From Sphingomonadaceae bacterium (GTDB lineage Bacteria > Pseudomonadota > Alphaproteobacteria > Sphingomonadales > Sphingomonadaceae): a stretch of 57,051 nt of DNA. The position numbers were made by a program, and so were the translations under genes. The DNA lies in assembly GCA_947476425.1 (NCBI GenBank), contig CANJQJ010000015.1:1-57051 (forward strand), read 5' to 3'. Under the pieces are notes generated by a model. It ran no database searches. It was not told the DNA's origin and was given only the letters and a program-made list of their open reading frames with translations. Numbering within the stretch: the stretch's first letter is position 1; each line of letters begins with the position of its first letter. This document shows positions 48,908 to 57,051 of this stretch, piece by piece.

Positions 48908-50290
48908 ATGACCCATTTGTTCGACCGGACCTCCCTGCGAGAATATGACATCCGCGGGGTGGTCGGTAAAACGCTTGGCGCCGAGGATGCCTATGCGATC
49001 GGTCGGGGATTCGCGACACATGTGCGCCGTGCGGGCGGGCTCCGGGTTGCGGTGGGCTATGACGGGCGCGAATCGTCGCCAATGCTCGAGACCGCGCTGA
49101 TCGAGGGGCTGGTTCGGGGCGGCTGCGACGTCGTGCGGGTCGGTCTCGGACCGACGCCGATGCTGTATTTCGCCGAGGCGACGCTCGAAGTCGATGGCGG
49201 CATCCAGATTACCGGCAGCCACAATCCTGCCGAATATAACGGCTTCAAGATGGTGCTTCAGCATCGGCCGTTCTTTGGCGAGGACATCCAGTCGATCGGC
49301 AAGCTCGCCGCCGAGGGTGATTGGGAAGAGGGCGAGGGTTCGGTCTCAAGCTACGAGATCATGGAAACCTATGTTGCGCGCCTCGTCGAGGGCTTCGACG
49401 GCAAGGCATTCCGGATCGGCTGGGATGCGGGCAATGGCGCTGCGGGCCCGGTCATCGATCGGCTCGTGAAGCTGCTGCCGGGCGAGCACTACACGCTGTT
49501 CACCGATGTCGATGCCCGCTTTCCCAACCATCATCCGGATCCGACGGAAGAGAAGAATCTTGCCGATCTCAAGAAGCTGGTCGCCGAGAAGGGACTGGAT
49601 TTCGGCGTGGCCTTTGACGGAGACGGCGATCGCATCGGCGCGATCGACGGCAAGGGCAGGGTGATCTGGGGCGATCAGCTGCTCTCGATTCTCGCTGAGC
49701 CGGTATTGCGCAAGCAACCGGGCGCGGTGATCATCGCCGACGTGAAGGCGAGCCAGGCGCTGTATGACCGGATTGCGGAACTTGGCGGCCAGCCGGTGAT
49801 GTGGAAGACCGGGCATTCGCTGATCAAGACCAAGATGCGGGAAACCGATGCTCCGCTTGCCGGCGAGATGAGCGGGCACATCTTCTTCGCGCAGGATTAT
49901 TATGGTTTCGACGATGCGCAATATGCCGCCGTCCGGCTGATCTGCGCGGTAAGCGAAATGGGCGGTTCGCTGACGGCATTGCGCGATGCGATGCCACAGA
50001 TGATCAACACACCCGAAATGCGCTTCCAGGTCGATGAGAGCCGCAAGTTCGCGGTGATCGACGAGGTGCTGGATCGGCTTGAGGCCGAAGGTGCCGAAGT
50101 AAATCGTACCGATGGCGCGCGGGTCAACACGCCCGACGGCTGGTGGCTATTGCGTGCCTCGAACACGCAGGACGTGCTGGTGGCGCGCGCCGAAGCCAAG
50201 AGCCAGGAAGGGCTCGATCGCCTCATGGGGCAGATCGATGCCCAGCTTGCTGCATCAGGACTGGAACGCGGACCCCAGGCGGCGCATTAA
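48908..50290 (+). CDS. pgmG: phosphomannomutase/phosphoglucomutase
   Basis: Interconverts hexose 6- and 1-phosphates for nucleotide sugars of EPS and LPS. 460 residues: active-site Ser in [15 protein letters not shown] (about residue 101), metal loop FDGDGDRIG (about 238), sugar-binding GEMSGHIFF (about 320) and phosphate-binding [10 protein letters not shown] at the C-terminus. Same length and type as the bifunctional PgmG of gellan-producing Sphingomonas. Followed by manA and ugd. Confidence 0.95.
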   Translation: MTHLFDRTSLREYDIRGVVGKTLGAEDAYAIGRGFATHVRRAGGLRVAVGYDGRESSPMLETALIEGLVRGGCDVVRVGLGPTPMLYFAEATLEVDGGIQITGSHNPAEYNGFKMVLQHRPFFGEDIQSIGKLAAEGDWEEGEGSVSSYEIMETYVARLVEGFDGKAFRIGWDAGNGAAGPVIDRLVKLLPGEHYTLFTDVDARFPNHHPDPTEEKNLADLKKLVAEKGLDFGVAFDGDGDRIGAIDGKGRVIWGDQLLSILAEPVLRKQPGAVIIADVKASQALYDRIAELGGQPVMWKTGHSLIKTKMRETDAPLAGEMSGHIFFAQDYYGFDDAQYAAVRLICAVSEMGGSLTALRDAMPQMINTPEMRFQVDESRKFAVIDEVLDRLEAEGAEVNRTDGARVNTPDGWWLLRASNTQDVLVARAEAKSQEGLDRLMGQIDAQLAASGLERGPQAAH

Positions 50291-50346
50291 GACATCGGTC
50301 CACACGAACGGATTTTTTGTAAGTCCCTTTGGGATTGGAACCTGCC

Positions 50347-51186
50347 ATGCCAGCCATCTGTCTTGAGACTCGTCGCATCGAGAAACCATGGGGCCGCCAC
50401 ACGCTGTGGCCGGGATTCCAGAACGCGCCTCACGGCGCTGCGCCGGTAGGCGAGATCTGGTTCGAGGATCCGCGCGGAGAGGAGCCCGAACTGCTGGTCA
50501 AATATTTGTTCACCAGCGAAAAATTGTCTGTCCAGGTCCATCCTGACGATGCGGCGGCTCGCGCGGCAGGGTATAAGCGCGGCAAGGACGAGGCGTGGGT
50601 GGTGCTCGCAGCCGATCCCCACGCCACGATCGGGCTTGGCTTGCGCGAGGTGATGACGCGCGCTGAATTCGACAAGGCGGCCAGGAACGGCTCGATCGAG
50701 GACGAGATGAGCTGGCGAGCTGTCAAGCCGGGCGACATATTCTATTCGCCTGCCGGAACCGTGCATGCAATCGGCGCGGGAATAACGCTGGTCGAGGTCC
50801 AGCAGAATGTCGACCTGACGTATCGGCTGTATGATTATGGCCGGCCGCGGGAACTTCATCTCGATGCCGGCATCGCGGTCAGCGATCCAGTGCCCTATGT
50901 CGCGCCGTTCGTGCCGATGGAGGCGAGCGCTGGACGTCTGATCGCGGCGGATGGACCGGCCTTCGTGCTCGAGCATTGGAGCCGCTCGGGCGAGGGACGG
51001 TGCGAATGCGATGGGCGGCCGATCTGGCTGGTGCCGCTCAAGGGCGGCGGGACGATCGATGGAAAGCCATTCGAGCCGGGATCGGTCTGGCTGGTTGAGG
51101 ATGATGCCGAATTATCGCTCGGGCCGGATTCGGATGTGCTCGTGGCCTACCCCGGACGGGGCGTTATTCCGCACCTTTGGCGATAA
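50347..51186 (+). CDS. manA: class I mannose-6-phosphate isomerase
   Basis: Zinc cupin converting mannose-6-P and fructose-6-P. 279 residues from ATG 50347, a short form compared with about 390 in E. coli. IEKPWGRHTLWPGFQNAPHG, SEKLSVQVHPDDAAARAAGY with the zinc-ligand region QVHPDD, KDEAWVVL, and FYSPAGTVHAIGAGITLVEV with the third ligand are all in place. Lies between pgmG and ugd, consistent with EPS precursor supply. Confidence 0.93.
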   Translation: MPAICLETRRIEKPWGRHTLWPGFQNAPHGAAPVGEIWFEDPRGEEPELLVKYLFTSEKLSVQVHPDDAAARAAGYKRGKDEAWVVLAADPHATIGLGLREVMTRAEFDKAARNGSIEDEMSWRAVKPGDIFYSPAGTVHAIGAGITLVEVQQNVDLTYRLYDYGRPRELHLDAGIAVSDPVPYVAPFVPMEASAGRLIAADGPAFVLEHWSRSGEGRCECDGRPIWLVPLKGGGTIDGKPFEPGSVWLVEDDAELSLGPDSDVLVAYPGRGVIPHLWR

Positions 51187-51195
51187 TCGACTATC

Positions 51196-51220
51196 GGAAC
51201 GAAGCTGCTATGATGCGGTT
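51196..51220 (+). promoter_or_regulatory. EcfG-type promoter ahead of ugd
   Basis: GGAAC (51196-51200), 16 bases, GGTT (51217-51220), 26 bp before the ugd start. It would place UDP-glucuronate supply under the general stress response. Confidence 0.5.
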
Positions 51221-51245
51221 CGTTCAACTGTGGGAAATTCTCTAG

Positions 51246-52550
51246 ATGCGTTTGACAATGATTGGGACCGGCTATGTCGGCCTCGTTTCGGGCACCTGCT
51301 TTTCGGAGTTCGGACACAATGTCACCTGCGTCGATATCGATCCGGTGCGGATCGAAACCCTGAAGGCGGGGCGAATTCCCATTTTCGAGCCCGGACTCGA
51401 GGATCTCGTCCGGCGCAATGTCGATGCCGGACGACTGCATTTCACCGGTGACATCGCCGAGGGTGTCGCTGGTGCGGACGCCGTATTCATCGCAGTGGGC
51501 ACGCCCTCGCGTCGCGGCGATGGCCATGCGGACCTGAGCTATGTCTACGAAGCTGCTCACCAGATCGCCTCGGTGGTCAATGGTCCGACCGTGATCATCA
51601 ACAAATCGACCGTTCCGGTGGGCACCGCCCGCGAGGTCGAGAAGATCGTTGCCGAGGTGGGGGCGAAGTATGTGATCGACATCGCGTCGAACCCGGAATT
51701 CCTGCGCGAGGGTTCCGCGATCAACGATTTCACGCATCCCGATCGTGTCGTCTGCGGCTGCGAGACCGAACGGGCCCGCGAAGTGATGCGCGAGATCTAT
51801 CGCCCGCTTTTCCTGCGCGAGACGCCGATTTTCTTCACCGGTTGGGAGTCGGCTGAGCTTATCAAATATGCGGCGAACAGCTTTCTTGCGGTCAAGATCG
51901 GCTTCATCAACGAAGTTTCCGACCTGTGCGAGAAGGTCGGCGCCAACGTCCAGGATGTCGCGCGCGGCATGGGAATGGACAAGCGGATCGGCGATAAATT
52001 CCTCAACCCGGGCCCCGGTTATGGCGGGTCGTGCTTCCCCAAGGATACGCTGGCGCTGTTGAAGACGGCGCAGGCCCATGACGCGCCGGTGACGATCGTC
52101 GAGGCGACCGTCGAGGCCAATGAGGCGCGCAAGAAGGACATGGCGGCGCGAGTGATCGCGGCGTGTGGCGGGGACGTCAAGGGCAAGACGATCGGGGTGC
52201 TCGGGCTGACGTTCAAGCCCAATACCGATGACATGCGCGATGCGCCTTCGCTGGTGATCGTGCCCGAACTGCAGAAGGCGGGCGCCACGGTTCGCGTGTA
52301 CGATCCCGAGGGGCGCCACCAGGCCGAGCCAATGCTGCCCGGCGTCGAGTTCATGCCGGGAGCCTATGACGTTGCCAGGGGCGCGGTGGCGGTGGTGCTG
52401 ATCACCGAATGGAACGAATTCCGCGCACTCGACCTCGGCCGGATCCGGGATTCGATGGCGAGCCCGGTGTTCGTCGACATGCGCAATGTCTACCGGCCGC
52501 ACGAAATGGCTGCGCTCGGCTTCGCCTATAGCTCGATCGGGCGCGCCTGA
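51246..52550 (+). CDS. ugd: UDP-glucose 6-dehydrogenase
   Basis: Makes UDP-glucuronic acid for glucuronate-containing EPS such as sphingans. 434 residues: Rossmann MIGTGYVGLVSGTCFSEFGH, central domain with SAELIKYAANSFLAVKIGFI, catalytic Cys in GPGYGGSCFPKDTLAL (about residue 260) and C-terminal UDP-binding domain (LGLTFKPNTDDMRDAPS). Follows manA by 59 bp. Confidence 0.96.
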   Translation: MRLTMIGTGYVGLVSGTCFSEFGHNVTCVDIDPVRIETLKAGRIPIFEPGLEDLVRRNVDAGRLHFTGDIAEGVAGADAVFIAVGTPSRRGDGHADLSYVYEAAHQIASVVNGPTVIINKSTVPVGTAREVEKIVAEVGAKYVIDIASNPEFLREGSAINDFTHPDRVVCGCETERAREVMREIYRPLFLRETPIFFTGWESAELIKYAANSFLAVKIGFINEVSDLCEKVGANVQDVARGMGMDKRIGDKFLNPGPGYGGSCFPKDTLALLKTAQAHDAPVTIVEATVEANEARKKDMAARVIAACGGDVKGKTIGVLGLTFKPNTDDMRDAPSLVIVPELQKAGATVRVYDPEGRHQAEPMLPGVEFMPGAYDVARGAVAVVLITEWNEFRALDLGRIRDSMASPVFVDMRNVYRPHEMAALGFAYSSIGRA

Positions 52551-52606
52551 GGCTTGTCTCGACCCCGTGGCGGCCCCATCTGGACCCGACATGATGGAGA
52601 ATGACC

Positions 52607-53140
52607 ATGGCTGAGGAAATCGCGACGCTCGCTGGCGGCTGCTTCTGGTGCGTCGAGGCGGTGTTCAAGGATCTGATCGGGGTGACCGGGGTCGAGAGCG
52701 GCTATATCGGCGGCACCAAGCCGAACCCGACCTATCGCGAGGTTTGTTCGGGGGCGACTGGTTATGCCGAGGCGATCCGGGTTCATTTCGATCCGGCGAA
52801 GATCGGCTATGGCGACCTGCTCGATATTTTCTTCGCGACCCATGATCCGACCCAGCTCAACCGGCAGGGCAATGACGTCGGCACCCAGTATCGCTCGGCG
52901 ATTTTTCCGCATTCGTCCGAACAGGAGACCGAAGCGCGAGCGGCGATCGTGCGGGCGCAGCCGGATTGGCCGGCACCGATCGTGACGACGATCGAAGCTG
53001 ACGCACCCTGGTATCCGGCTGAGGATTATCATCAGGATTATTGGGCCGAGGAAGGCCAGAGCAACCCCTATTGCCTCGCGGTGATTCCGCCGAAGCTGCA
53101 GAAGTTGCGGAAGGGATTTGCGGAGCGGTTGAAGGGTTGA
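52607..53140 (+). CDS. msrA: peptide-methionine (S)-S-oxide reductase
   Basis: Repairs oxidised methionine. 177 residues with the [17 protein letters not shown] active site (nucleophilic Cys near residue 11), then [20 protein letters not shown] and [23 protein letters not shown] 52607 fits the GGAG at 52596-52599 better than ATG 52601. Stop is three bases from the convergent tsaC stop. Confidence 0.96.
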   Translation: MAEEIATLAGGCFWCVEAVFKDLIGVTGVESGYIGGTKPNPTYREVCSGATGYAEAIRVHFDPAKIGYGDLLDIFFATHDPTQLNRQGNDVGTQYRSAIFPHSSEQETEARAAIVRAQPDWPAPIVTTIEADAPWYPAEDYHQDYWAEEGQSNPYCLAVIPPKLQKLRKGFAERLKG

Positions 53141-53143
53141 CGT

Positions 53144-54076
53144 CTATCGCGGGGCGGCGGCGCGGGTCAGGCGGTCGTTGATTGCGAGGCCGAGGCCGTG
53201 GTTCGGTATCGGGGCTACGGAGATTTTCGAGAACGTGGTCGCGTCGGCCTGGTGAAGGAGGTCGAATAGTCGTGTGGCGGCTTCGGCGAGGTCGCCGGAT
53301 GGTGACAGGCTGGAATTTCCCGCCACTGTTCCGAAACCGATCAGCCATTCTCCCGGGCCTGCGCTGGTTGCGTTCAGCCTGAGCGGCTTCGACGGGGCGT
53401 AATGGCTGGCGAGTTGGCCGGGGGCGATGATTGCGTCGTCGGTCGTGAAGCGGACCGGAAGCCCGAGCATTTCCGGCGTAACTGGCCCCGGGCGGAGAAT
53501 TTCGAGCGCGCCGTCCTTCACCCGGACAATAGTGGACTCAAGGCCGAGTCCGGTCGGCCCGGCATCGACGATCAGCGGGATACGGCCGCCGAGCGAGGCG
53601 AGGACATGTTCCGCGCGGGTCGGGCTGATACCGCCGCTGGCATTGGCCGACGGAGCGGCGAGGGGAAGGCCAGTCGCTTCGAGCAGGGCGTGCATCGCGG
53701 GATGCGCAGGCATGCGAAGCGCGATGGTATCGAGCCCGGCGGTGGCGAGCGAGGCGATCGGTGCGCCTTCGCGAAGCGGCAACACGAGGGTAAGGGGGCC
53801 GGGCCAGAAGCGGGCGGCGAGATCGCGGGCGGTATCGTCGAAATGGGCGATCTGCTCGGCTTGCTCCATGCTGGCGACATGGATAATCAACGGGTTGAAG
53901 GACGGTCTTCCCTTGGCGGCGTAGATCCGGGCGACGGCTTCGCCGCTATCGGCGCGCGCGGCAAGGCCGTAGACCGTTTCGGTTGGGATCGCGACCGGCT
54001 GGCCTTCGGCGATCAGCGCCGCAGCGCGGGCGATCGCGGTCTTGCCCCAGGGCATGGTTTCGGTCGAGAAGTTCAC
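53144..54076 (-). CDS. tsaC: threonylcarbamoyl-AMP synthase (Sua5/TsaC family)
   Basis: Makes threonylcarbamoyl-AMP for the universal t6A37 tRNA modification. 310 residues, so the longer Sua5 form with a C-terminal extension after the YrdC core. ALIAEGQPVAIPTETVYGLA, KGRPSFNPLIIHV, LPLAAPSANASGGISPTRAE and STIVRVKDGALEILRPG are family features. Convergent with msrA; divergent from the acyl-CoA dehydrogenase by 52 bp. Confidence 0.95.
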   Translation of the reverse strand: MNFSTETMPWGKTAIARAAALIAEGQPVAIPTETVYGLAARADSGEAVARIYAAKGRPSFNPLIIHVASMEQAEQIAHFDDTARDLAARFWPGPLTLVLPLREGAPIASLATAGLDTIALRMPAHPAMHALLEATGLPLAAPSANASGGISPTRAEHVLASLGGRIPLIVDAGPTGLGLESTIVRVKDGALEILRPGPVTPEMLGLPVRFTTDDAIIAPGQLASHYAPSKPLRLNATSAGPGEWLIGFGTVAGNSSLSPSGDLAEAATRLFDLLHQADATTFSKISVAPIPNHGLGLAINDRLTRAAAPR

Positions 54077-54128
54077 GGATCGCAGCTAGAGCCCGGCTTA
54101 CCGGGGTGCAAGTCAGGAGAGTCGGTTC

Positions 54129-55784
54129 ATGGCCTATCGTCCGCCCGTTACCGAACAACGATTCCTGCTTGAGCACATCTGTGGCGTCGATGGGTTGGCG
54201 GAGCTGGATGCGATCCTCGAAGGGCTGTCGGCGGTTACCGAAGGGTCCCTGGTGCCGCTCGCGGCGACCGGCGACCGCATCGGCGCGCGTTGGACCGCCG
54301 ACTGCGTCGTGATGCCCGAGGGCTATCGGGCGGCCTATGAAATGATCGCGGAGGGAGGCTGGACCGCACTTTCGGCGCCCGAGGCATTTGGCGGGCAGGG
54401 CCTGCCGCGAATTTTCTCGACGGTGCTGCTCGAAGATCTCGGCTCGGCCGATATGGGATTTTCGCTGGTCGTGATGCTGAGTTTCGGGGTGGTCGAGGCA
54501 TTGGTCGCGCATGGTTCGCCGGAACAGCAGGCAAAATGGCTGCCGAAGCTGGTGAGTGGCGAATGGACCGGCACGATGAACCTGACGGAGCCGCAGGCCG
54601 GCTCCGATGTCGGCGCGTTGAAGACGAGCGCGGTCCGGCAGGCCGATGGTCGATATCGGATCAAGGGTCAGAAGATCTTCATCACCTTCGGCGAGCATGA
54701 TCTCGTCGACAATATCCTTCATCTCGTGCTGGCGCGGACGCCGGATGCGCCTGCGGGCACGCGCGGCATCTCGCTTTTCCTTGTGCCGCGCCATCGCGAG
54801 GATGGTACGCCGAACGACGTTCGCGCGGCCTCGATCGAGCACAAGATGGGGATCCACAGCTCGCCGACCTGCGTGATGGTCTATGGCGAGGAGGATGACT
54901 GCATCGGCGAGATCATCGGCGGCGAGGGCGAGGGGATGCGCGCGATGTTCACGATGATGAACGCGGCGCGGCTTAATGTCGGGCTCGAAGGGGTTTCGAT
55001 CGCCGAGGCGGCGACCCAGGCGGCGGTCACCTATGCGATGGAGCGAATCCAGTCGCCGCGCGCTGGATCGGCCTCGCGGAGTTCAGTGGCGATCATCGAA
55101 CATCCCGACGTACGGCGCATGCTGCTGCGGATGAAGGCGCTGACGATGGGCGCTCGGGCGCTGGTCTATGCCGCGGTGGCGGACGGCGTGCGAACGCGGG
55201 TCGACCTGCTGACTCCGCTGGCGAAGGCCTGGGCGACGGATGTCGGCTGCGAGGTGGCGAGCCTCGGGATCCAGGTGCATGGCGGGATGGGCTATATCGA
55301 GGAGACCGGGGTGGCGCGTTTCTATCGTGATGCCCGGATCGCGCCGATCTACGAAGGCACCAACGGAATCCAGGCGGCGGACCTGGTCGGGCGCAAGCTC
55401 GGGCTTGATGGCGGGCAGACGCTGGCGGGGCTGCTCGACGAGATTCGCTCGGATGCCGACGGGCATGCGGGGCTGATCGGGCTGGCCGACGATGTCGCGG
55501 CGATCGCGGCTGGCTTTGCCGACGCAAGTGTCGATGACCGGCTGTCGGGAAGCTATCCGCTGCTGACGATGCTGGCAGTGGCGACGGCGGGCGGGCTGAT
55601 GGCACGTCAGGCGCGGATCGCGGCGACGGTGGCAGGCGATCCCGATTTTCTGGCGATGAAACGGGCGGCGGCGGGCTATTTTCTCGACGTCGTGGTGGCC
55701 GAGGCGCGCGGACTCAGGGCTGCGGCCGAGGCGGGCGCGGTGCTGGTTTATTCATGCAGCGACGGGAGTTTCGCGGCGTTCTGA
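54129..55784 (+). CDS. acyl-CoA dehydrogenase family protein
   Basis: FAD enzyme of 551 residues with the C-terminal extension seen in long-chain or DmdC-like members. N-terminal domain to about 150 (GYRAAYEMIAEGGWTALSAP), FAD-binding TEPQAGSDVGALKTSAV and IKGQKIFITFGEHDL, the middle barrel, and a C-terminal helical bundle with GGMGYIEETGVARFYRDARI and APIYEGTNGIQAADL. The likely base is in the IYEGTNGIQ segment. Substrate not deducible. Overlaps the GntR gene tail to tail by 33 bp. Confidence 0.9.
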   Translation: MAYRPPVTEQRFLLEHICGVDGLAELDAILEGLSAVTEGSLVPLAATGDRIGARWTADCVVMPEGYRAAYEMIAEGGWTALSAPEAFGGQGLPRIFSTVLLEDLGSADMGFSLVVMLSFGVVEALVAHGSPEQQAKWLPKLVSGEWTGTMNLTEPQAGSDVGALKTSAVRQADGRYRIKGQKIFITFGEHDLVDNILHLVLARTPDAPAGTRGISLFLVPRHREDGTPNDVRAASIEHKMGIHSSPTCVMVYGEEDDCIGEIIGGEGEGMRAMFTMMNAARLNVGLEGVSIAEAATQAAVTYAMERIQSPRAGSASRSSVAIIEHPDVRRMLLRMKALTMGARALVYAAVADGVRTRVDLLTPLAKAWATDVGCEVASLGIQVHGGMGYIEETGVARFYRDARIAPIYEGTNGIQAADLVGRKLGLDGGQTLAGLLDEIRSDADGHAGLIGLADDVAAIAAGFADASVDDRLSGSYPLLTMLAVATAGGLMARQARIAATVAGDPDFLAMKRAAAGYFLDVVVAEARGLRAAAEAGAVLVYSCSDGSFAAF

Positions 55785-56123
55785 GAGCAGTTCGGCGGGA
55801 TCGAAGCCGAGGCGGTCGATCATCAGGCGGATGCGGGGCCAGTAGCAATTGAGGAAATGCTCGCGCTCGCTGACCAGCAGGCGCGCGGTGGCGCCTTCGG
55901 CGAGGAACATGCCGATGCCGCGCTTGACGATGACGAGGCCATCCTCCTGGAAACTTTGATAGGCGCGGGCGACGGTGAGCGGGTTGGCGCCATGTTCGGC
56001 GGCGAAGACGCGAAGCGAGGGAAGCATGTCGCCATCCTGATAATTCCCCTCGAGAATCATCGCAGCGATATAGGCGCGCAGACGCAGATAGGCCGGAATA
56101 TCGTCACTCTCCATGCGTTGCAT
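55752..56123 (-). CDS. GntR family regulator, YtrA subfamily
   Basis: 123 residues. N-terminal winged helix (YLRLRAYIAAMILEGNYQDG, then PSLRVFAAEHGANPLTVARA and the FQEDGLVIVKRGIGMFLAEG wing) with a short C-terminal segment, as in YtrA-type repressors that often control adjacent ABC transporters; none is adjacent here. ATG 56123 or ATG 56114. Its 3' end overlaps the acyl-CoA dehydrogenase gene. Confidence 0.9.
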   Translation of the reverse strand: MQRMESDDIPAYLRLRAYIAAMILEGNYQDGDMLPSLRVFAAEHGANPLTVARAYQSFQEDGLVIVKRGIGMFLAEGATARLLVSEREHFLNCYWPRIRLMIDRLGFDPAELLSERRETPVAA

Positions 56124-56163
56124 GGTAGCACAGGGCAGGTGGCGATCAAGCGGGAGCCATGGC

Positions 56164-56745
56164 TCACGGCGCCCAATGACTCACGACATCGGCGAGATCC
56201 GGGCGGGGGCGTTCCTCGAGTGGCTTGCCCGGCGTGCCGAGGAAGAGGAACCCGGCAATGCGGCTGCCCTCGGGGCCGCCCAATGCCGCACGGACCCGGT
56301 CCGAATAAGCCGCCCAGCCGGTGAGCCAGCAACCAGTGAACCCAAGCGCATGGGTTGCGGCGAGGAGATTCATGCAGGCGGCGCCGGCGGAAAGCTGCTG
56401 TTCCCACAGCGGGACCGGGCTGGTGGTGACTGGCGCCGAAAGCACGACGACGAGGCTTGGTGCCTGATGCGCGAACTGATCCATCGCATCATGCTCGGCC
56501 TGCGGGGCATCGGGCTTTTCGGCCGAAAGCGCTGAATGCAGCAGATCGGCAAGCGCAACGCGGTGGTCGGCGCCGACGACCACGAATCGCCACGGGCCAA
56601 GCTTGCCATGATCGGGGGTGCGCGCTGCGGCGGCGAGGATCTGGCCGAGCTGCGCCGAATCGGGGCCCGGCGCGATCATCGCCCGCGCCTTGGCCGATCG
56701 GCGGGTGGTGAGAAGGGCGATTGGCGAGGAGATGTCATTGAGCAT
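56164..56745 (-). CDS. nitroreductase family protein (YdjA-like)
   Basis: FMN-dependent oxidoreductase of 193 residues. LTTRRSAKARAMIAPGPDSA (FMN-binding Arg/Ser), AAARTPDHGKLGPWRFVVVG, LSAGAACMNLLAATHALGFT and FLFLGTPGKPLEERPRPDLA match the short nitroreductase branch. Physiological substrate unknown. It lies just upstream of the GntR gene on the same strand, so a shared transcript is possible. Confidence 0.9.
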   Translation of the reverse strand: MLNDISSPIALLTTRRSAKARAMIAPGPDSAQLGQILAAAARTPDHGKLGPWRFVVVGADHRVALADLLHSALSAEKPDAPQAEHDAMDQFAHQAPSLVVVLSAPVTTSPVPLWEQQLSAGAACMNLLAATHALGFTGCWLTGWAAYSDRVRAALGGPEGSRIAGFLFLGTPGKPLEERPRPDLADVVSHWAP

Positions 56746-56798
56746 CGCGACGGATTAGCGTGGGTTTGGCGAGGTGGCTACAGACAGGGAAAAAACTA

Positions 56799-56827
56799 TT
56801 GACTAGTGAATAGGTATTTGCTAGTAA
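56799..56827 (+). promoter_or_regulatory. candidate promoter with CTAGT repeats
   Basis: TTGACT (56799-56804), a 17-bp spacer and TAGTAA (56822-56827). CTAGT occurs at 56803-56807 and 56821-56825, and CTATT/AATAG flank the first copy, suggesting an operator over the -35. It faces the truncated ORF at 56847. Confidence 0.5.
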
Positions 56828-56846
56828 TGGCAAGGAAAATGCTTCG

Positions 56847-56909
56847 ATGATGCTCCCGGGCGATCATCGGCGTTGGCCAAGGGATTTCCATATCGAAGCC
56901 TTGAAGCTA
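56847..56909 (+). pseudogene. 5' remnant of a gene interrupted by an IS element
   Basis: Behind AAGGAAA (56833-56839), ATG 56847 opens MMLPGDHRRWPRDFHIEALK then L, and the frame then runs into sequence that looks like an IS left end and stops within about 10 codons. The promoter upstream and coding look of the start suggest a real gene broken by the insertion. The product is not recognisable from 21 codons. Confidence 0.45.
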
Positions 56910-57051
56910 GGGTCAGGACCTGTTAAATTGCTTGCATGATGGGCTGAGGGTTGATTCAATGGTGGCACCAGGAGGTGCTGCTTGTGGACGATCTGTTTAT
57001 GCTGAGCGAGGTGCAGATGCGCCGGATCAAGCCATTTTTCCCGCGATCGCA
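56910..57051 (+). mobile_element. IS5-family element, left end, cut by the window edge
   Basis: From about 56910 (GGGTCAGGACCTGTTAA, directly after CTA) to the right edge. The position of the first base is estimated from the junction with the broken ORF; the other end is outside. Only the 5' part of the transposase is visible. Confidence 0.6.
56984..57051 (+). CDS. IS5-family transposase, N-terminal fragment
   Basis: GTG 56984, eight bases after AGGAGG, opens MDDLFMLSEVQMRRIKPFFP then RS, the standard IS5-type transposase N-terminus (xDLFxLSExQxxRIxPxFPxS). Incomplete because the window ends; no catalytic residue is visible. Confidence 0.8.
   Translation, partial: MDDLFMLSEVQMRRIKPFFPRS

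Overview
The window looks like a chromosomal segment of a sphingomonad (Alphaproteobacteria, order Sphingomonadales), high GC with almost wall-to-wall coding. The pointers are: the block eno - ftsB/divIC - pdhA - pdhB with a lipoyl domain fused to the E1 beta subunit; a MucR/Ros regulator; EcfG-type (GGAAC-N16/17-GTT) promoter sequences; a DksA without zinc cysteines; a PEP-CTERM-like secreted protein; and the phosphoglucomutase - mannose isomerase - UDP-glucose dehydrogenase set that feeds sphingan-type exopolysaccharide. The genus is inference; no rRNA lies in the window.

Layout. 0-5 kb: MFS transporter, MucR regulator, two divergent L,D-transpeptidases of different families, tRNA-Lys. 5-10 kb: folK, family 5 uracil-DNA glycosylase, intracellular PHB depolymerase, a GST, a MoxR ATPase. 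10-20.6 kb: housekeeping core (rpoD, dnaG, yqeY; then carA-carB-greA-rhomboid). 20.6-24.2 kb: DUF4170, an MlaC-like lipid carrier, and four tightly packed small membrane/stress genes behind an EcfG-type promoter. 24.2-25 kb: an 830-bp gap with a REP-like element and a compact locus that looks like an undescribed type I toxin-antitoxin (36-codon hydrophobic peptide, very strong Shine-Dalgarno, three-hairpin 3' region, convergent promoter). 25-29.3 kb: enolase, FtsB-like protein, pyruvate dehydrogenase E1. 29.4-32.6 kb: a TadG/TadE/TadE trio. 32.7-44.5 kb: squalene/phytoene-synthase-like protein, EF-hand protein, branched-chain amino-acid genes (leuA with a Leu-rich leader peptide; ilvB-ilvN-ilvC), YceI, miaA/serB with overlapping 5' ends, serS-surE. 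44.5-48.7 kb: Ser/Thr-rich PEP-CTERM-like protein, an AT-rich regulatory gap, DksA, PilZ, two YdcH-like proteins, a small heat-shock protein behind a RpoH-type promoter and ROSE-like thermometer, DUF1465. 48.9-53.1 kb: pgmG, manA, ugd, msrA. 53.1-57 kb: tsaC/Sua5, acyl-CoA dehydrogenase, GntR regulator, nitroreductase, and the left end of an IS5-family element that appears to have landed just inside another gene.

Common threads are envelope maintenance (L,D-transpeptidases, MlaC, DUF883-like proteins, holin-X protein, rhomboid, EPS precursors) and stress control (EcfG-type and RpoH-type promoters, ROSE-like element, DksA, Hsp20, MsrA, uracil-DNA glycosylase). The most interesting non-coding signals are the putative type I toxin locus near 24.5-24.85 kb, the leuA leader near 35.6 kb and the thermosensor near 48 kb. 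All assignments come from reading the sequence and family knowledge; nothing was searched against a database.
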